Positions 37,709 to 46,764 of a DNA stretch of 64,000 bases are shown here, in pieces (within the stretch, counting starts at the first letter, position 1; the number at the start of each line of letters is the position of its first letter). Origin of the DNA: Dyadobacter sediminis (GTDB lineage: Bacteria; Bacteroidota; Bacteroidia; Cytophagales; Spirosomataceae); the NCBI RefSeq assembly GCF_005860765.1, contig NZ_VCEI01000021.1:620001-684000 (forward strand). The letters are read 5' to 3'. The notes under the pieces are model-generated. The model searched no databases. It saw only the letters and a list, made by a program, of their open reading frames with translations, and was not told where the DNA came from. Position numbers and translations under genes: made by a program.

Positions 37709-37948
37709 ATGAATTCCAGACTGACAAGAACGATCTTACTTGCGCTTGCGCTCGGTTTTTTTGTGGTATGGGTTCTGGAATTCCGCCGCACTACGCTTTT
37801 TGAAAGTTACTGGCTGCTGCTGCTGAGCATTGTATGTCTGCTTTTTTTTCAGTTCAGCAGGCTTAAAGCCTCTTTAAAGGCCGGAAAAACAGAAAATTCC
37901 GTTTCCAACCCTGTTAAAAGCAAATCTGCCAAAACTGTGAAAAAATGA
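37709..37948 (+). CDS. small two-helix membrane protein, unrecognised
   Basis: A 79-residue protein with two hydrophobic segments (about 8-22 and 33-47) and a basic, Lys/Ser-rich C-terminal tail. The end of its coding sequence overlaps the next start by four bases (ATGA), which indicates translational coupling and argues that it is real. No family was recognised. A role as a small partner of the CNNM/CBS protein is inference from the overlap only. Confidence 0.7.
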   Translation: MNSRLTRTILLALALGFFVVWVLEFRRTTLFESYWLLLLSIVCLLFFQFSRLKASLKAGKTENSVSNPVKSKSAKTVKK

Positions 37949-39150
37949 GCATTGTATATCTCTGTATAACCGTTGTATTTTTCATCCTGACCGGCTATTA
38001 CGGAGCAGTGCGTTCCGTTTTGCTGGACATCAGTATGGACCGCTATTCGTGGAGACACGAAAAAGCGGAGGAAATTTACCAGACGTTATACTGGCGCCGA
38101 ATTCTTCGCATGATCCGCCTTGTAACCGTTGCATTCGGATGCTTTTTTGCAGTTGAAGCGCTTTATCCGGTTCTTTCCCTGCATACGACGTTACAGGAGG
38201 AACTGGTTGTGTTGCTGATGTTTGTAGGCTTGGCGGTTACCTGGATGCTGTCTTACACCGGCTGGATTAAAATAGGCAGGAGCTTTCCGAAAACGCTTGA
38301 TCTTACTGCTTTTCCGGTCAGGCTGGGTGAATGGTTTATGACGCCGTTATACTGGATTGTAGAGCCTTTTGTCAAGGAAAACATACTTTCTGCTTCACTT
38401 CGCGATGATGCGGCTTCTGCGGATGACCCGGATTTCGATGATCACAGCATTGAAGAACGCATGTTTATCAATGCACTTGATTTCAAGGATTTGAGAATAA
38501 GGGATTGCATGATTCCCAGAACCGAGATTTCTGCAGTGAATGTTAATGCCAGCATTGAAGATTTACGGACCATCTTTCTGACCAGCGGACATTCCAAAAT
38601 CATTGTGCACCGCGATTCTGTGGACGACGTGCTTGGTTACTGCCATGCGCTTTCCCTTTTTAAAAAACCCAGGGAAATCAGCAATATCATTACACCGATC
38701 CTGATTGTGCCGGAAGCCATGCCTGCAAGTGATCTGATGCTGCGGTTTCTGGAAGAAAGAAGAAGTCTGGCGCTGGTTGTGGACGAGTTCGGAGGAACTT
38801 CGGGGCTGGTGAGTGTGGAAGATGTGGTCGAACAGATTTTCGGGGAAATACAGGATGAATATGACTCCACGGAAGACTGGACGGAGCGCAAGCTGGATGA
38901 TGAAAGCTATATTTTCAGCGCCCGCCATGAGCTGGATTATCTGAATGAAAAGTACGGCTGGGAGTTGCCGGAAGGCGATTACGACACTTTGGCGGGCATG
39001 CTGATCCATTTTTATGGCGATTTGCCGGATGTGAATGACACTGTAAGTATTCCGCCGTATCTGTTTCAGGTCGTATCCATGCAGGACACACGGATTGAAC
39101 TGGTTCGTCTGACGATTGAGGAAAAAGATAAAAATGCAGATAAAAGCTGA
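37945..39150 (+). CDS. CNNM/CBS-domain (CorC/hemolysin family) membrane protein
   Basis: A 401-residue protein with an N-terminal membrane part (about 1-120, degenerate DUF21/CNNM), two CBS domains (about 170-295, starting at RDCMIPRTEISAV, with DDVLGYCHA and ALVVDEFGGTSGLVSVEDVVEQIFGEIQDEYD) and a C-terminal CorC_HlyC domain (about 305-395, LPEGDYDTLAGMLIHFYG). Relatives carry Mg2+ or Co2+, or in Bacteroidota include GldE. The usual GldE neighbours (ssb, mutY, gldD) are absent, so that name is not given. It overlaps the small membrane-protein gene by four bases. Confidence 0.87.
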   Translation: MSIVYLCITVVFFILTGYYGAVRSVLLDISMDRYSWRHEKAEEIYQTLYWRRILRMIRLVTVAFGCFFAVEALYPVLSLHTTLQEELVVLLMFVGLAVTWMLSYTGWIKIGRSFPKTLDLTAFPVRLGEWFMTPLYWIVEPFVKENILSASLRDDAASADDPDFDDHSIEERMFINALDFKDLRIRDCMIPRTEISAVNVNASIEDLRTIFLTSGHSKIIVHRDSVDDVLGYCHALSLFKKPREISNIITPILIVPEAMPASDLMLRFLEERRSLALVVDEFGGTSGLVSVEDVVEQIFGEIQDEYDSTEDWTERKLDDESYIFSARHELDYLNEKYGWELPEGDYDTLAGMLIHFYGDLPDVNDTVSIPPYLFQVVSMQDTRIELVRLTIEEKDKNADKS

Positions 39151-39163
39151 TAGTCCTTTGCTG

Positions 39164-39353
39164 TTGGCTGTTAGCTTTTAGCGATTAGCAAATAGCGACT
39201 AGGTTCAAGTTTTCTGAAAGATTAATATTTGGTCAGTAAACAATTACAAACGAAACATCCCGCTAAATCAAAAGCAATCCATTAAATCATTTCATTTTCC
39301 TGAAAGTACAAAAGCTAAAAGCTAAAAGCTAAAAGCTAACCGCTAAAAGCCAA
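39164..39353. repeat. imperfect inverted repeat with AAAAGCT tandem array
   Basis: Left arm 39164-39189 reads TTGGCTGTTAGCTTTTAGCG and a little more. The right arm 39310-39353 is a run of AAAAGCT units ending in CGCTAAAAGCCAA; its reverse complement aligns with the left arm. About 120 bases lie between. The 7-base unit occurs four times in a row. It fills the gap between the CBS gene and the beta-lactamase gene and looks like a dispersed intergenic repeat. Confidence 0.65.
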
Positions 39354-39361
39354 TCATCCAA

Positions 39362-40267
39362 ATGAAAATACACGTGTTCCGAATCCTTTTAGCCTCATTA
39401 ATAACAGGTTTTCTTTTTTTACCGGAAAATTCAGTTGCCCAGAAAGACGAATTACATGCTAGCATAGACTCCATTTCAAAACGGGTGCAAGGCACGGTCG
39501 GGGTCGGGATCATGGAACTGAAAAGCGGCGAAACATTTTTTCTGAATAAAGCGCACAAATTTCCGATGCAGAGTGTTTTCAAATTCCCTCTGGGAATGGC
39601 TGTTCTGCATCAGGTTGATAAAGGCAAACTTTCACTGGATCAGAAAATCCATGTGACAAAAGATGATCTTAATCCGGATACGTGGAGCCCGCTGCAGAAG
39701 AAATTTCCTGAAGGAAATCTGGATATTTCTCTACGGGATCTGCTGATTTACACGGTTTCCCTAAGCGATAATAATACGTGTGATATTTTATTTAAACTTG
39801 TCGGCGGACCTCGGAACGTTAACAAGTATATTCATAACCTCGGCGTAAAAGACATTAACATTGTGGCGACGGAAGCTGAAATGGCCAAATCTTGGGATGT
39901 GCAGTTTACAAACTGGTGCCAGCCGCCTGCCATGATCCAGCTTTTGCATATACTTCATCAGGGAAAAAACCTTTCAGAATCCAGTACGGAATTTTTATTG
40001 AAAATCATGACGGAAACGCCGACCGGCCTGAACCGTATCAAAGGATTGCTTCCGGAAAATACAAAAGTCGCGCATAAAACAGGTTCTTCCGGCACGAACG
40101 ACAAAGGCATTAGCGCCGCTTTCAATGATGCAGGAATCGTTACAATGCCAAATGGAAAATACATTGCCATTGTTGCTTTCGTTTCCAACACGGCTGCAGA
40201 TGAAAAAACGCGGGATTTGGTCATTGCGCAGATCAGCCGGGCTGCATGGGATTACTATTCCAGATAA
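39362..40267 (+). CDS. class A beta-lactamase, subclass A2 (VEB/PER-like)
   Basis: A 301-residue exported serine beta-lactamase. Signal peptide to about residue 27 (SVAQ). Active-site motifs: SVFK (71-74, Ser71 and Lys74), SDN (135-137), the omega-loop Glu171 in TEAEM, and KTG (239-241) followed by SSGT. The TEAEMAKSWDVQFTNW wording and GLNRIKGLLPENTKVAHKTG match the PER/VEB/CME group of Bacteroidota. Expected to hydrolyse penicillins and cephalosporins in the periplasm; the actual spectrum cannot be read from sequence. No AmpR, BlaI or BlaR gene is nearby. It looks like an intrinsic chromosomal gene, since no mobile element flanks it. Confidence 0.94.
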   Translation: MKIHVFRILLASLITGFLFLPENSVAQKDELHASIDSISKRVQGTVGVGIMELKSGETFFLNKAHKFPMQSVFKFPLGMAVLHQVDKGKLSLDQKIHVTKDDLNPDTWSPLQKKFPEGNLDISLRDLLIYTVSLSDNNTCDILFKLVGGPRNVNKYIHNLGVKDINIVATEAEMAKSWDVQFTNWCQPPAMIQLLHILHQGKNLSESSTEFLLKIMTETPTGLNRIKGLLPENTKVAHKTGSSGTNDKGISAAFNDAGIVTMPNGKYIAIVAFVSNTAADEKTRDLVIAQISRAAWDYYSR

Positions 40268-40312
40268 CTCAAAAATAATTTATTTAAAACGCTCCATTTT
40301 TACCGAACAGCA

Positions 40313-40933
40313 TTGCAGATCAGGGTTGAAAATATAGGAAAGAAATTTATCAGGGAATGGATTGTCCGCAATGCCAATTTTGAACTCGAAGCAGGGCAGA
40401 AATATACTTTCGTCGGGCCGAATGGCAGCGGAAAATCTACTTTGCTTCAGTTGCTGACAGGCATGGTGCCGGTTACCGAGGGAAAAATACGTTATGTAAA
40501 TACTGACGGCAGGGAAATCGAAGAAGACAACTGGTATAAACAGCTGGTTATTGCCGCGCCTTATCTGGAACTGATCGAGGAATTTACGCTTCGTGAGCTG
40601 CTCGACTTTCATAAAAAGTTCAAACCCTTCAAAAACGGCATTTCATCGCGCGATTTTGAAGACTTCATTCAGCTTCCGCATGCAAGCGACAAGGTCATCC
40701 GCCATTTTTCATCGGGTATGAAGCAAAGGGTAAAGCTGGGCCTCGCTTTTATGTCGGATGTTCCGGTGATTTTTCTGGATGAACCCACGACAAATCTGGA
40801 TGTACAGGGAATAAAATGGTATCTGGAACACGTAACGGAGCATACCCGCGATCAATTGCTTTTGCTGGGCTCCAATGTAGAACAGGAATACGAATTCTGT
40901 GAAAATATCATTTCAGTTTCTGCGTTCAAATAG
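40313..40933 (+). CDS. ABC transporter ATP-binding protein (no permease nearby)
   Basis: A 206-residue ABC ATPase with Walker A GPNGSGKST (35-43), signature FSSGMKQRVKLGL (about 131) and Walker B VIFLDEPTTNLD. The reading frame uses TTG at 40313 (MQIRVENIGKKF), since no ATG precedes the conserved first strand. It lies 45 bases after the beta-lactamase and 17 before the large secreted protein, but no membrane permease is present, so its partner must be encoded elsewhere. The LLLLGSNVEQEYEFCENII ending resembles short Bacteroidota ABC ATPases of unknown substrate. Confidence 0.88.
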   Translation: MQIRVENIGKKFIREWIVRNANFELEAGQKYTFVGPNGSGKSTLLQLLTGMVPVTEGKIRYVNTDGREIEEDNWYKQLVIAAPYLELIEEFTLRELLDFHKKFKPFKNGISSRDFEDFIQLPHASDKVIRHFSSGMKQRVKLGLAFMSDVPVIFLDEPTTNLDVQGIKWYLEHVTEHTRDQLLLLGSNVEQEYEFCENIISVSAFK

Positions 40934-40950
40934 AAATTACAAGTCACGCT

Positions 40951-43900
40951 ATGCAGAAAAATCTACTTTTAATCCTCCTTCTTTTTCTTATTTCTTTCCA
41001 GCCGCTGCAAAATACACTCGCCGGTGACATGCATTTTATTGAAAACCGCGGCCAGTGGGAGCCGGAAGTTTTATACCGCGCTGAAATTCCGGGCGGATTT
41101 CTTTTTCTGAAAAACAAGTCGCTTGTTTATGTATTGTATGACGCCGCCAGGGTTTCGGCCATGCACGGGAAAAAAGCCGCTGACTCCGGAAACATTCGGA
41201 ACAATGCCGCAGCCGGCCATATGATTCCTGCGCACGGCGTGGAAGTGGTTTTTCAGAATGCTTCCGAAAGCATCCGTTACAAACCGGAAAGAGAAACACG
41301 GATTCACTATAATTATTTTCTCGGAAAAGAGGAAAGCAAGTGGGCAGGAAATGTAAAAGCCTTTGAAGAAGTAACTTACAAAAATGTTTATACCGGAATT
41401 GACCTGCGTATTTACATGCATCAGTTCAAGCTCAAATATGAATTCATCGTTCAGCCGAATGCGGACCCTGCTCAGATCAGGCTGAAATACAATGGAGCCG
41501 AAAATATTTCGCTGAACGAAAACGGACAAATTGTTGTGAAAACTTCCATTGGCCAGTTTAAGGAAGCGGAGCCCTATACGTTTCAGACTGTCAACGGAAA
41601 ACAAGCGGATGTGTCTTCACATTTTGCGGTAACTCCGGATAAAAGCGTTCACTTCGTGCTGCCCAAAGGTTATGATAAGACCAAAAAACTGACGATTGAT
41701 CCCGAACTGATATTTTCAACTTACTCCGGGTCCGTTGCCGATAACTGGGGCCATACCGCAACGTATGACGGGGAAGGTAACCTTTATTCCGGCGGAACTG
41801 TTTTTGGTACCAATTTCCCTGCAACGACCGGCGCTTTTCAGGTGAAGTTCGAAGGTTTGGTGGATGTTTCCATTCTGAAATTTACGCCGGACGGAAGTCA
41901 GCTTGTCTATGCTACATTTCTGGGCGGGAACAGCACCGATATTCCAAGCAGCCTGATCGTCAACAGCAAAAACGAACTGCTTGTTCTGGGACTTACTTCT
42001 TCCGCTAACTTTCCCGTCCGGAGTTCCGCTTTTCAGGCAACATTTGGCGGCGGCTCTTCAGTGGTTCCGATATCCGGGCTGGACTTGCCGAATGGAAGCG
42101 ATATTTTCGTATCAAAGCTCAGTGCAAGCGGAGCGCAGCTGACGGCATCTACATTTCTGGGCGGAAAAGGCAACGACGGCGTAAGCAATCCGACCAATTT
42201 CACGATCCGGAATTACGGCGACAGTTTCAGGGGCGAAATCGTGCTGGACAAGGCGGACAATGTGCTGGTGGCGTCGTCTACAAATTCGCAGGATTTTCCA
42301 TTGAAAAACCCGGTTCAAAACAAGCTGGCAGGAAATCAGGACGGCGTTGTTTTAAGGCTGGCACCTGAGCTGAACAGTCTTTTATGGAGCACTTACATCG
42401 GAGGCGACAAGGAAGATGCCGCTTATTCAATCAAATCTGCCGCAAACGGTGATATTTACGTCACAGGAAATTCACAGAGCAGCACGCTTCCGACCAGTTC
42501 CAGTTCTTTTCAGCAGAAACTTAGCGGTACCGAAGACGCATTCGTTGCAAGGTTCTCAGCCGACAAGCTGGCCGGAATGACGTATCTGGGAACGGCTAAT
42601 GCGGATGCCGCTTATCTTATCGACCTGGATGCAAGCAGTAATGTGTACGTTTATGGACTTACAAACGGAGCATACCCGGTAAGTCCGGGTGTTTACAGCA
42701 ATGAAAAAAGCGGCCAGTTCATTCACGCGCTGGATGCGACATTGTCCAAAACAGTTTTTTCAACGGTTATAGGATCGGGGCGGGGTACGCCGGATATTTC
42801 CCCGACGGCATTTCTGGTGAGCGAATGCGGGAATATTTACATAGCCGGCTGGGGCGGAAACGTCAATTCAGATACGGATTTCAATCCGGCGAGCAGTACG
42901 AATAACCTTAAAGTAACGGACGATGCCATCAAATCCACAACCAACGGGAACAACTTTTACATTGCCATTCTGGAACAGGGCGCCAAGTCGCTTCTGTATG
43001 CTACCTATTTCGGAAGCTCCACGCGCACGGGCTTTATTCAGGGCGATCATGTGGACGGCGGTACAAGCCGGTTTGACAAAAACGGAACTATTTATCATGC
43101 AACCTGCGCCTGTGGCGGAACGCATTTTCCTGTAACACCGCAAGCCTGGTCCAAAACGAACAACAGCGAAAACTGCAACAATGCAGCCTTTAAAATCGAT
43201 ATCGACAGGTTAAAAGCAGACTTTGACGTTTACTCCGGAAGTACCAAAGATGTAGTCCGCGGATGTGCGCCGCTGGAACTTACGTTTATCAATACGAGCG
43301 AAGGCGGCGTGGATTATATCTGGGACGTCGGCGAAAGCACCATTTCCCGCGAAGAAGATCAGGCGGAATATACTTTTAAAAATCCGGGCGAATATACTGT
43401 CACTCTAAAAGCGTATAACCGTCTGAGCTGCAAGCGCATGGATGTAGCACAGAAAAAAATCATTGTGGAAACGCTGAATACCAAAGTAATGGCGGATACT
43501 GCAGTTTGTGAAAATTCTTCCGTCAAGCTTTTTGCATCCGGCGGCACGCAGTACAAATGGTCGCCTGCTGCCGGAATGGACAATGCGGCAAGTGCAACAC
43601 CAACTGTTACGGTAAAGGAGAATACGGAATTTACGGTGGAAATCAGCAATGCAAGCGGTTGCAAGGTAACTGAAAATGTAAAAGTAAACGTGGAAAAGAA
43701 ATCCGATTTTGTTGATATGCCCGATACCGAAGTTTGTGCAGGTTCTACTGTAGTGTTAACCGTTTCCGGAGATGCAAAACAGTACCGCTGGCTGCCCAAT
43801 GACGGTTTGCCGGAAACAATCGGACAATCTGTAACGGTAAAACCGGAAAAAACAACAACTTACACGATTGAAGGCATTTATGACGACGGTTGCAGGCCGG

Positions 43901-44412
43901 TCAGGGAAATTACCGTTAAAGTGGACAGAACCTTTGAGCCGGCTTTTGAAATAGCGCAGTCGGGCGGCGCGTGCAATGCTCCTTTTTCTTACTCCATGAT
44001 CAATCATACCAAAAATGCACAAAAGTATGAATGGGATCTGGGCGCAGGCCATGTGACGGGTGAAAAGGACATAAAGGAATATGTTTACGAAACACCGGGA
44101 GATTATACCGTTACTTTGACGACTTACAATGCTGCGGGATGCGCACTTTCATTGTCCAAAACGCTGTCGGCTGCTCCGGCATTTACGCTCAGCAACGTTA
44201 TTACCCCGAATGGCGATGGCAAAAATGATTTCTTTGTTGTTCCGGTTCCGGCTTCGTCGCTGGAAGTTTTTAACCGCTGGGGAAAGTCCGTTTTCAAAGC
44301 GTCGGATTATAAAAATGACTGGGGAAAAGGCATTGCCAACGGTACTTATTTCTATGTAGTGGATACGCCGCAGGGAAACCACTGCAAAGGCTGGGTTGAG
44401 GTTTTGGAATAA
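40951..44412 (+). CDS. large T9SS-secreted protein with SBBP, PKD and CHU_C domains
   Basis: A 1153-residue exported protein. Signal peptide 1-24 (NTLAG). DUF7948-like N-terminal domain (FIENRGQWEPEVLYRAEIPGG), SBBP-type beta-propeller repeats (about 250-700, repeating FSTYxGG and DxxGNxYVxG-like text), PKD domains from about 760 (VRGCAPLELTFINTS, YTFKNPGEYTVTLKAYN), two or more Ig/PKD-like modules, and the gliding-motility-associated C-terminal domain from about 1070 (NVITPNGDGKNDFF, NRWGKSVFK, GTYFYVV). This C-terminal domain is the type B signal for the type IX secretion system. It is probably cell-surface or adhesive. It starts 17 bases after the ABC gene. Confidence 0.93.
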   Translation: MQKNLLLILLLFLISFQPLQNTLAGDMHFIENRGQWEPEVLYRAEIPGGFLFLKNKSLVYVLYDAARVSAMHGKKAADSGNIRNNAAAGHMIPAHGVEVVFQNASESIRYKPERETRIHYNYFLGKEESKWAGNVKAFEEVTYKNVYTGIDLRIYMHQFKLKYEFIVQPNADPAQIRLKYNGAENISLNENGQIVVKTSIGQFKEAEPYTFQTVNGKQADVSSHFAVTPDKSVHFVLPKGYDKTKKLTIDPELIFSTYSGSVADNWGHTATYDGEGNLYSGGTVFGTNFPATTGAFQVKFEGLVDVSILKFTPDGSQLVYATFLGGNSTDIPSSLIVNSKNELLVLGLTSSANFPVRSSAFQATFGGGSSVVPISGLDLPNGSDIFVSKLSASGAQLTASTFLGGKGNDGVSNPTNFTIRNYGDSFRGEIVLDKADNVLVASSTNSQDFPLKNPVQNKLAGNQDGVVLRLAPELNSLLWSTYIGGDKEDAAYSIKSAANGDIYVTGNSQSSTLPTSSSSFQQKLSGTEDAFVARFSADKLAGMTYLGTANADAAYLIDLDASSNVYVYGLTNGAYPVSPGVYSNEKSGQFIHALDATLSKTVFSTVIGSGRGTPDISPTAFLVSECGNIYIAGWGGNVNSDTDFNPASSTNNLKVTDDAIKSTTNGNNFYIAILEQGAKSLLYATYFGSSTRTGFIQGDHVDGGTSRFDKNGTIYHATCACGGTHFPVTPQAWSKTNNSENCNNAAFKIDIDRLKADFDVYSGSTKDVVRGCAPLELTFINTSEGGVDYIWDVGESTISREEDQAEYTFKNPGEYTVTLKAYNRLSCKRMDVAQKKIIVETLNTKVMADTAVCENSSVKLFASGGTQYKWSPAAGMDNAASATPTVTVKENTEFTVEISNASGCKVTENVKVNVEKKSDFVDMPDTEVCAGSTVVLTVSGDAKQYRWLPNDGLPETIGQSVTVKPEKTTTYTIEGIYDDGCRPVREITVKVDRTFEPAFEIAQSGGACNAPFSYSMINHTKNAQKYEWDLGAGHVTGEKDIKEYVYETPGDYTVTLTTYNAAGCALSLSKTLSAAPAFTLSNVITPNGDGKNDFFVVPVPASSLEVFNRWGKSVFKASDYKNDWGKGIANGTYFYVVDTPQGNHCKGWVEVLE

Positions 44413-44458
44413 ATAAATTTTAGCTTAAATTGTTTCTTGTCACTATAATCCCGATTTT

Positions 44459-44908
44459 ATGAAAAAGCTGATCCTGTTTTTACTGGGAATAATCGCCATG
44501 TGTACGGCTCATGCACAAAACGCAGGCCATTTTGGAAAAGAGATAAATGATAGCAAAGCCATGGAGGCAAGCGCATTGCCTCAAAAGATGGGAAACAAAA
44601 CAGAAATGGATGCCAAGGTAAGCGGTACCGTTGAATCCGTTTGTCAGGTGAAAGGCTGCTGGATGAAAGTCAAAATGGCCGATGGTGAAACCATGCGCGT
44701 GATGTTCAAGGATTATGCCTTTTTTGTTCCGAAAGATATAGCCGGCAAAACCGTTGTGTTTGAAGGAGAAGCACAAAAGAAAACCGTTCCTGTCGAACAT
44801 CTGCAGCATTATGCAAAAGACGCGGGCAAAAGCCAGGAAGAAATTGCCAAAATCACCGAACCAAAAGAGGAGCTCACATTCATTGCAGATGGCGTCATTG
44901 TGAAATAA
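44459..44908 (+). CDS. DUF4920 exported protein
   Basis: A 149-residue protein with a signal peptide (1-19, AHAQ). The mature part carries SGTVESVCQVKGCWMKVKMADGETMRVMFKDYAFFVPKD, with two conserved Cys (CxxxGCW) typical of the DUF4920 family, which may bind a metal or cofactor. Function unknown. It is followed by a strong hairpin (44937-44972) that ends just before the next start codon. Confidence 0.88.
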   Translation: MKKLILFLLGIIAMCTAHAQNAGHFGKEINDSKAMEASALPQKMGNKTEMDAKVSGTVESVCQVKGCWMKVKMADGETMRVMFKDYAFFVPKDIAGKTVVFEGEAQKKTVPVEHLQHYAKDAGKSQEEIAKITEPKEELTFIADGVIVK

Positions 44909-44936
44909 TCGGATTCTATAAAGTTAGAAGTAATCG

Positions 44937-44972
44937 GACGGACACTTTTGTATAGCAAAAGTGTCCGTCTTT
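44937..44972 (+). terminator. terminator directly ahead of the SGNH gene
   Basis: GACGGACACTTTTG (44937-44950) pairs perfectly with CAAAAGTGTCCGTC (44956-44969), loop TATAG, then TTT. It starts 28 bases after the DUF4920 stop, and its T run ends four bases before the ATG at 44977. Confidence 0.9.
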
Positions 44973-44976
44973 ATTT

Positions 44977-46761
44977 ATGAAATCTGCATTTACCTGTTTT
45001 CTGTTTGTTCTGCTTTTTACTTCCCGGTTACTGTTTGCCCAGAACGGCAAAATCAAATGGTGGAATCCGGAGACCGCAACTTTTCCCGTCATTGAAGGTC
45101 AGGCGTGGCCGAAGGAACTGAAAAGCCCGTATGACCGGCTTCCTGCACGCGCAGAAAAGCAGGTTCGTGAACCGGTTTGGGACCTTGCCGGAATGCCTTC
45201 GGGTTTAATGCTTCGATTTCGCGCCAATTCATCTGAAATCAGCGTCCGTTATGTGGTCAGCGGACAACATGCTTTGCCGCATATGCCTGCAACCGGCGTG
45301 AGCGGCGTGGATCTTTATGCATTGTCAAATGACGGAGACTGGCTTTGGTGTGCAGCAAAATATGCTTTCGGCGATACGATTACCTTTGATTTTAAAAACC
45401 TGAATCCAAACGACAACTATCATAAAAAAGGTCGGGAGTACAGACTTTTTCTGCCATTGTATAACAAGATAAAGTGGCTAGAAATAGGAACACCGGAAAA
45501 AGCTGAATTTACGCCTCTGGCAGTAAGGCCTGACAAGCCGGTTGTTGTTTACGGAACTTCCATCGCGCAGGGCGCCTGTGCTTCCCGGCCGGGAATGGCC
45601 TGGACGTCGATACTTGGAAGAAAGCTGGATCGTCCGCTGATTAACCTTGCTTTTTCCGGAAACGGAATGCTTGAAAATAAATTGATCAACATGATTTCGG
45701 AAATAGATGCCAAAATGTATGTACTCGATTGCCTTCCGAATATGACCATCCGTCCGGAGGATCCTGATAGTGATCTGACGATTGAAGACGTTTACAAACG
45801 GATTCTCGCTTCGGTGCATACTTTGCGTGAAAAACGGCCAAGTGTTCCGATTGTCCTCGCCGCACATGCCGGCTATACGGATGGAGACATCAATCCGCAA
45901 AGCAGGCATTTTTACATGGAAGTAAACGAGACGCTGGAAAAGGCTTATGCCGCGTTGAAATCGGAAGGAATAAAGGAGCTTTACATGATTCCGAAAGAAG
46001 ATTTCAAACAGGATACGGAAACGATGGTTGATGGAACGCACCCGAATGACCTTGGCATGATGCGCTATGCCGAGGGTTACGAAAAGCACATCCGTATCAT
46101 TCTCCATGAAGAAACCGGTGCGTTTTCAACGACAAAGCCATTGACGCAAATGCGGGAACTGTATAATTATGACTGGGAAGCAAGGCACCGTGAAATCCTT
46201 GAACTGAACAAGAAATCTGTACCAACGAATGTAATCATCGGCAATTCCATTACGCATTTCTGGGGCGGCATGCCGAAAGGTCCGCGTGCAGTAGGCGAGG
46301 ATTCCTGGATGGATACGTTCGGCAAAAATGCAAGAAATCTGGGTTATGGCTGGGACCGGATTGAAAATGTTCTGTGGCGGGTTCATCATGGCGAGCTGGA
46401 CGGCGATCCGATCAGCCGGATTTTTGTCAATATCGGAACGAACAACCTTCATCTGAATACGGATGATGAAATTGTGGAAGGCTGGCGGTTGCTGATTAAG
46501 GCAATAAAATACCGGCAGCCAAAGGCACAAATCACCATGTTAGGCATTTATCCGAGACGCGCGCAGGAAGCCAGAGTGGAAAAACTCAATAAAAAACTGG
46601 CATTGCTGACCGGTGGAACCAATGTTGATTATCTGGATCCCGGAAAAGTATTTTTGCAGAAAGACGGTAAAATTGACGAATCGCTGTTTTCAGACGGGCT
46701 GCATCCCAATGCAAAAGGCTACTCGGTTCTTGGAAAAGCAATCAAATCATTTGTAAAGTAA
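44977..46761 (+). CDS. exported protein with two SGNH/GDSL hydrolase domains
   Basis: A 594-residue protein with a signal peptide (1-21, LLFAQ), an N-terminal beta domain (about 25-180), and two SGNH hydrolase domains. Domain 1: VVVYGTSIAQG (Ser about 195), SGNGMLE, DGTHPNDLG (Asp/His pair near 350). Domain 2 from about 420: VIIGNSITHFWGG (Ser), FVNIGTNNLH (Asn), DGLHPNAKGY (Asp/His near 580). Both catalytic triads look intact. Such enzymes usually deacetylate or de-esterify polysaccharides. Convergent with menA, three bases apart. Confidence 0.9.
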   Translation: MKSAFTCFLFVLLFTSRLLFAQNGKIKWWNPETATFPVIEGQAWPKELKSPYDRLPARAEKQVREPVWDLAGMPSGLMLRFRANSSEISVRYVVSGQHALPHMPATGVSGVDLYALSNDGDWLWCAAKYAFGDTITFDFKNLNPNDNYHKKGREYRLFLPLYNKIKWLEIGTPEKAEFTPLAVRPDKPVVVYGTSIAQGACASRPGMAWTSILGRKLDRPLINLAFSGNGMLENKLINMISEIDAKMYVLDCLPNMTIRPEDPDSDLTIEDVYKRILASVHTLREKRPSVPIVLAAHAGYTDGDINPQSRHFYMEVNETLEKAYAALKSEGIKELYMIPKEDFKQDTETMVDGTHPNDLGMMRYAEGYEKHIRIILHEETGAFSTTKPLTQMRELYNYDWEARHREILELNKKSVPTNVIIGNSITHFWGGMPKGPRAVGEDSWMDTFGKNARNLGYGWDRIENVLWRVHHGELDGDPISRIFVNIGTNNLHLNTDDEIVEGWRLLIKAIKYRQPKAQITMLGIYPRRAQEARVEKLNKKLALLTGGTNVDYLDPGKVFLQKDGKIDESLFSDGLHPNAKGYSVLGKAIKSFVK

Positions 46762-46764
46762 ACT

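Noticed and set aside
37945..39150. Assignment as the gliding protein GldE
   Set aside because: The usual gldE neighbours are missing and the domain set is shared by many CorC-type proteins.
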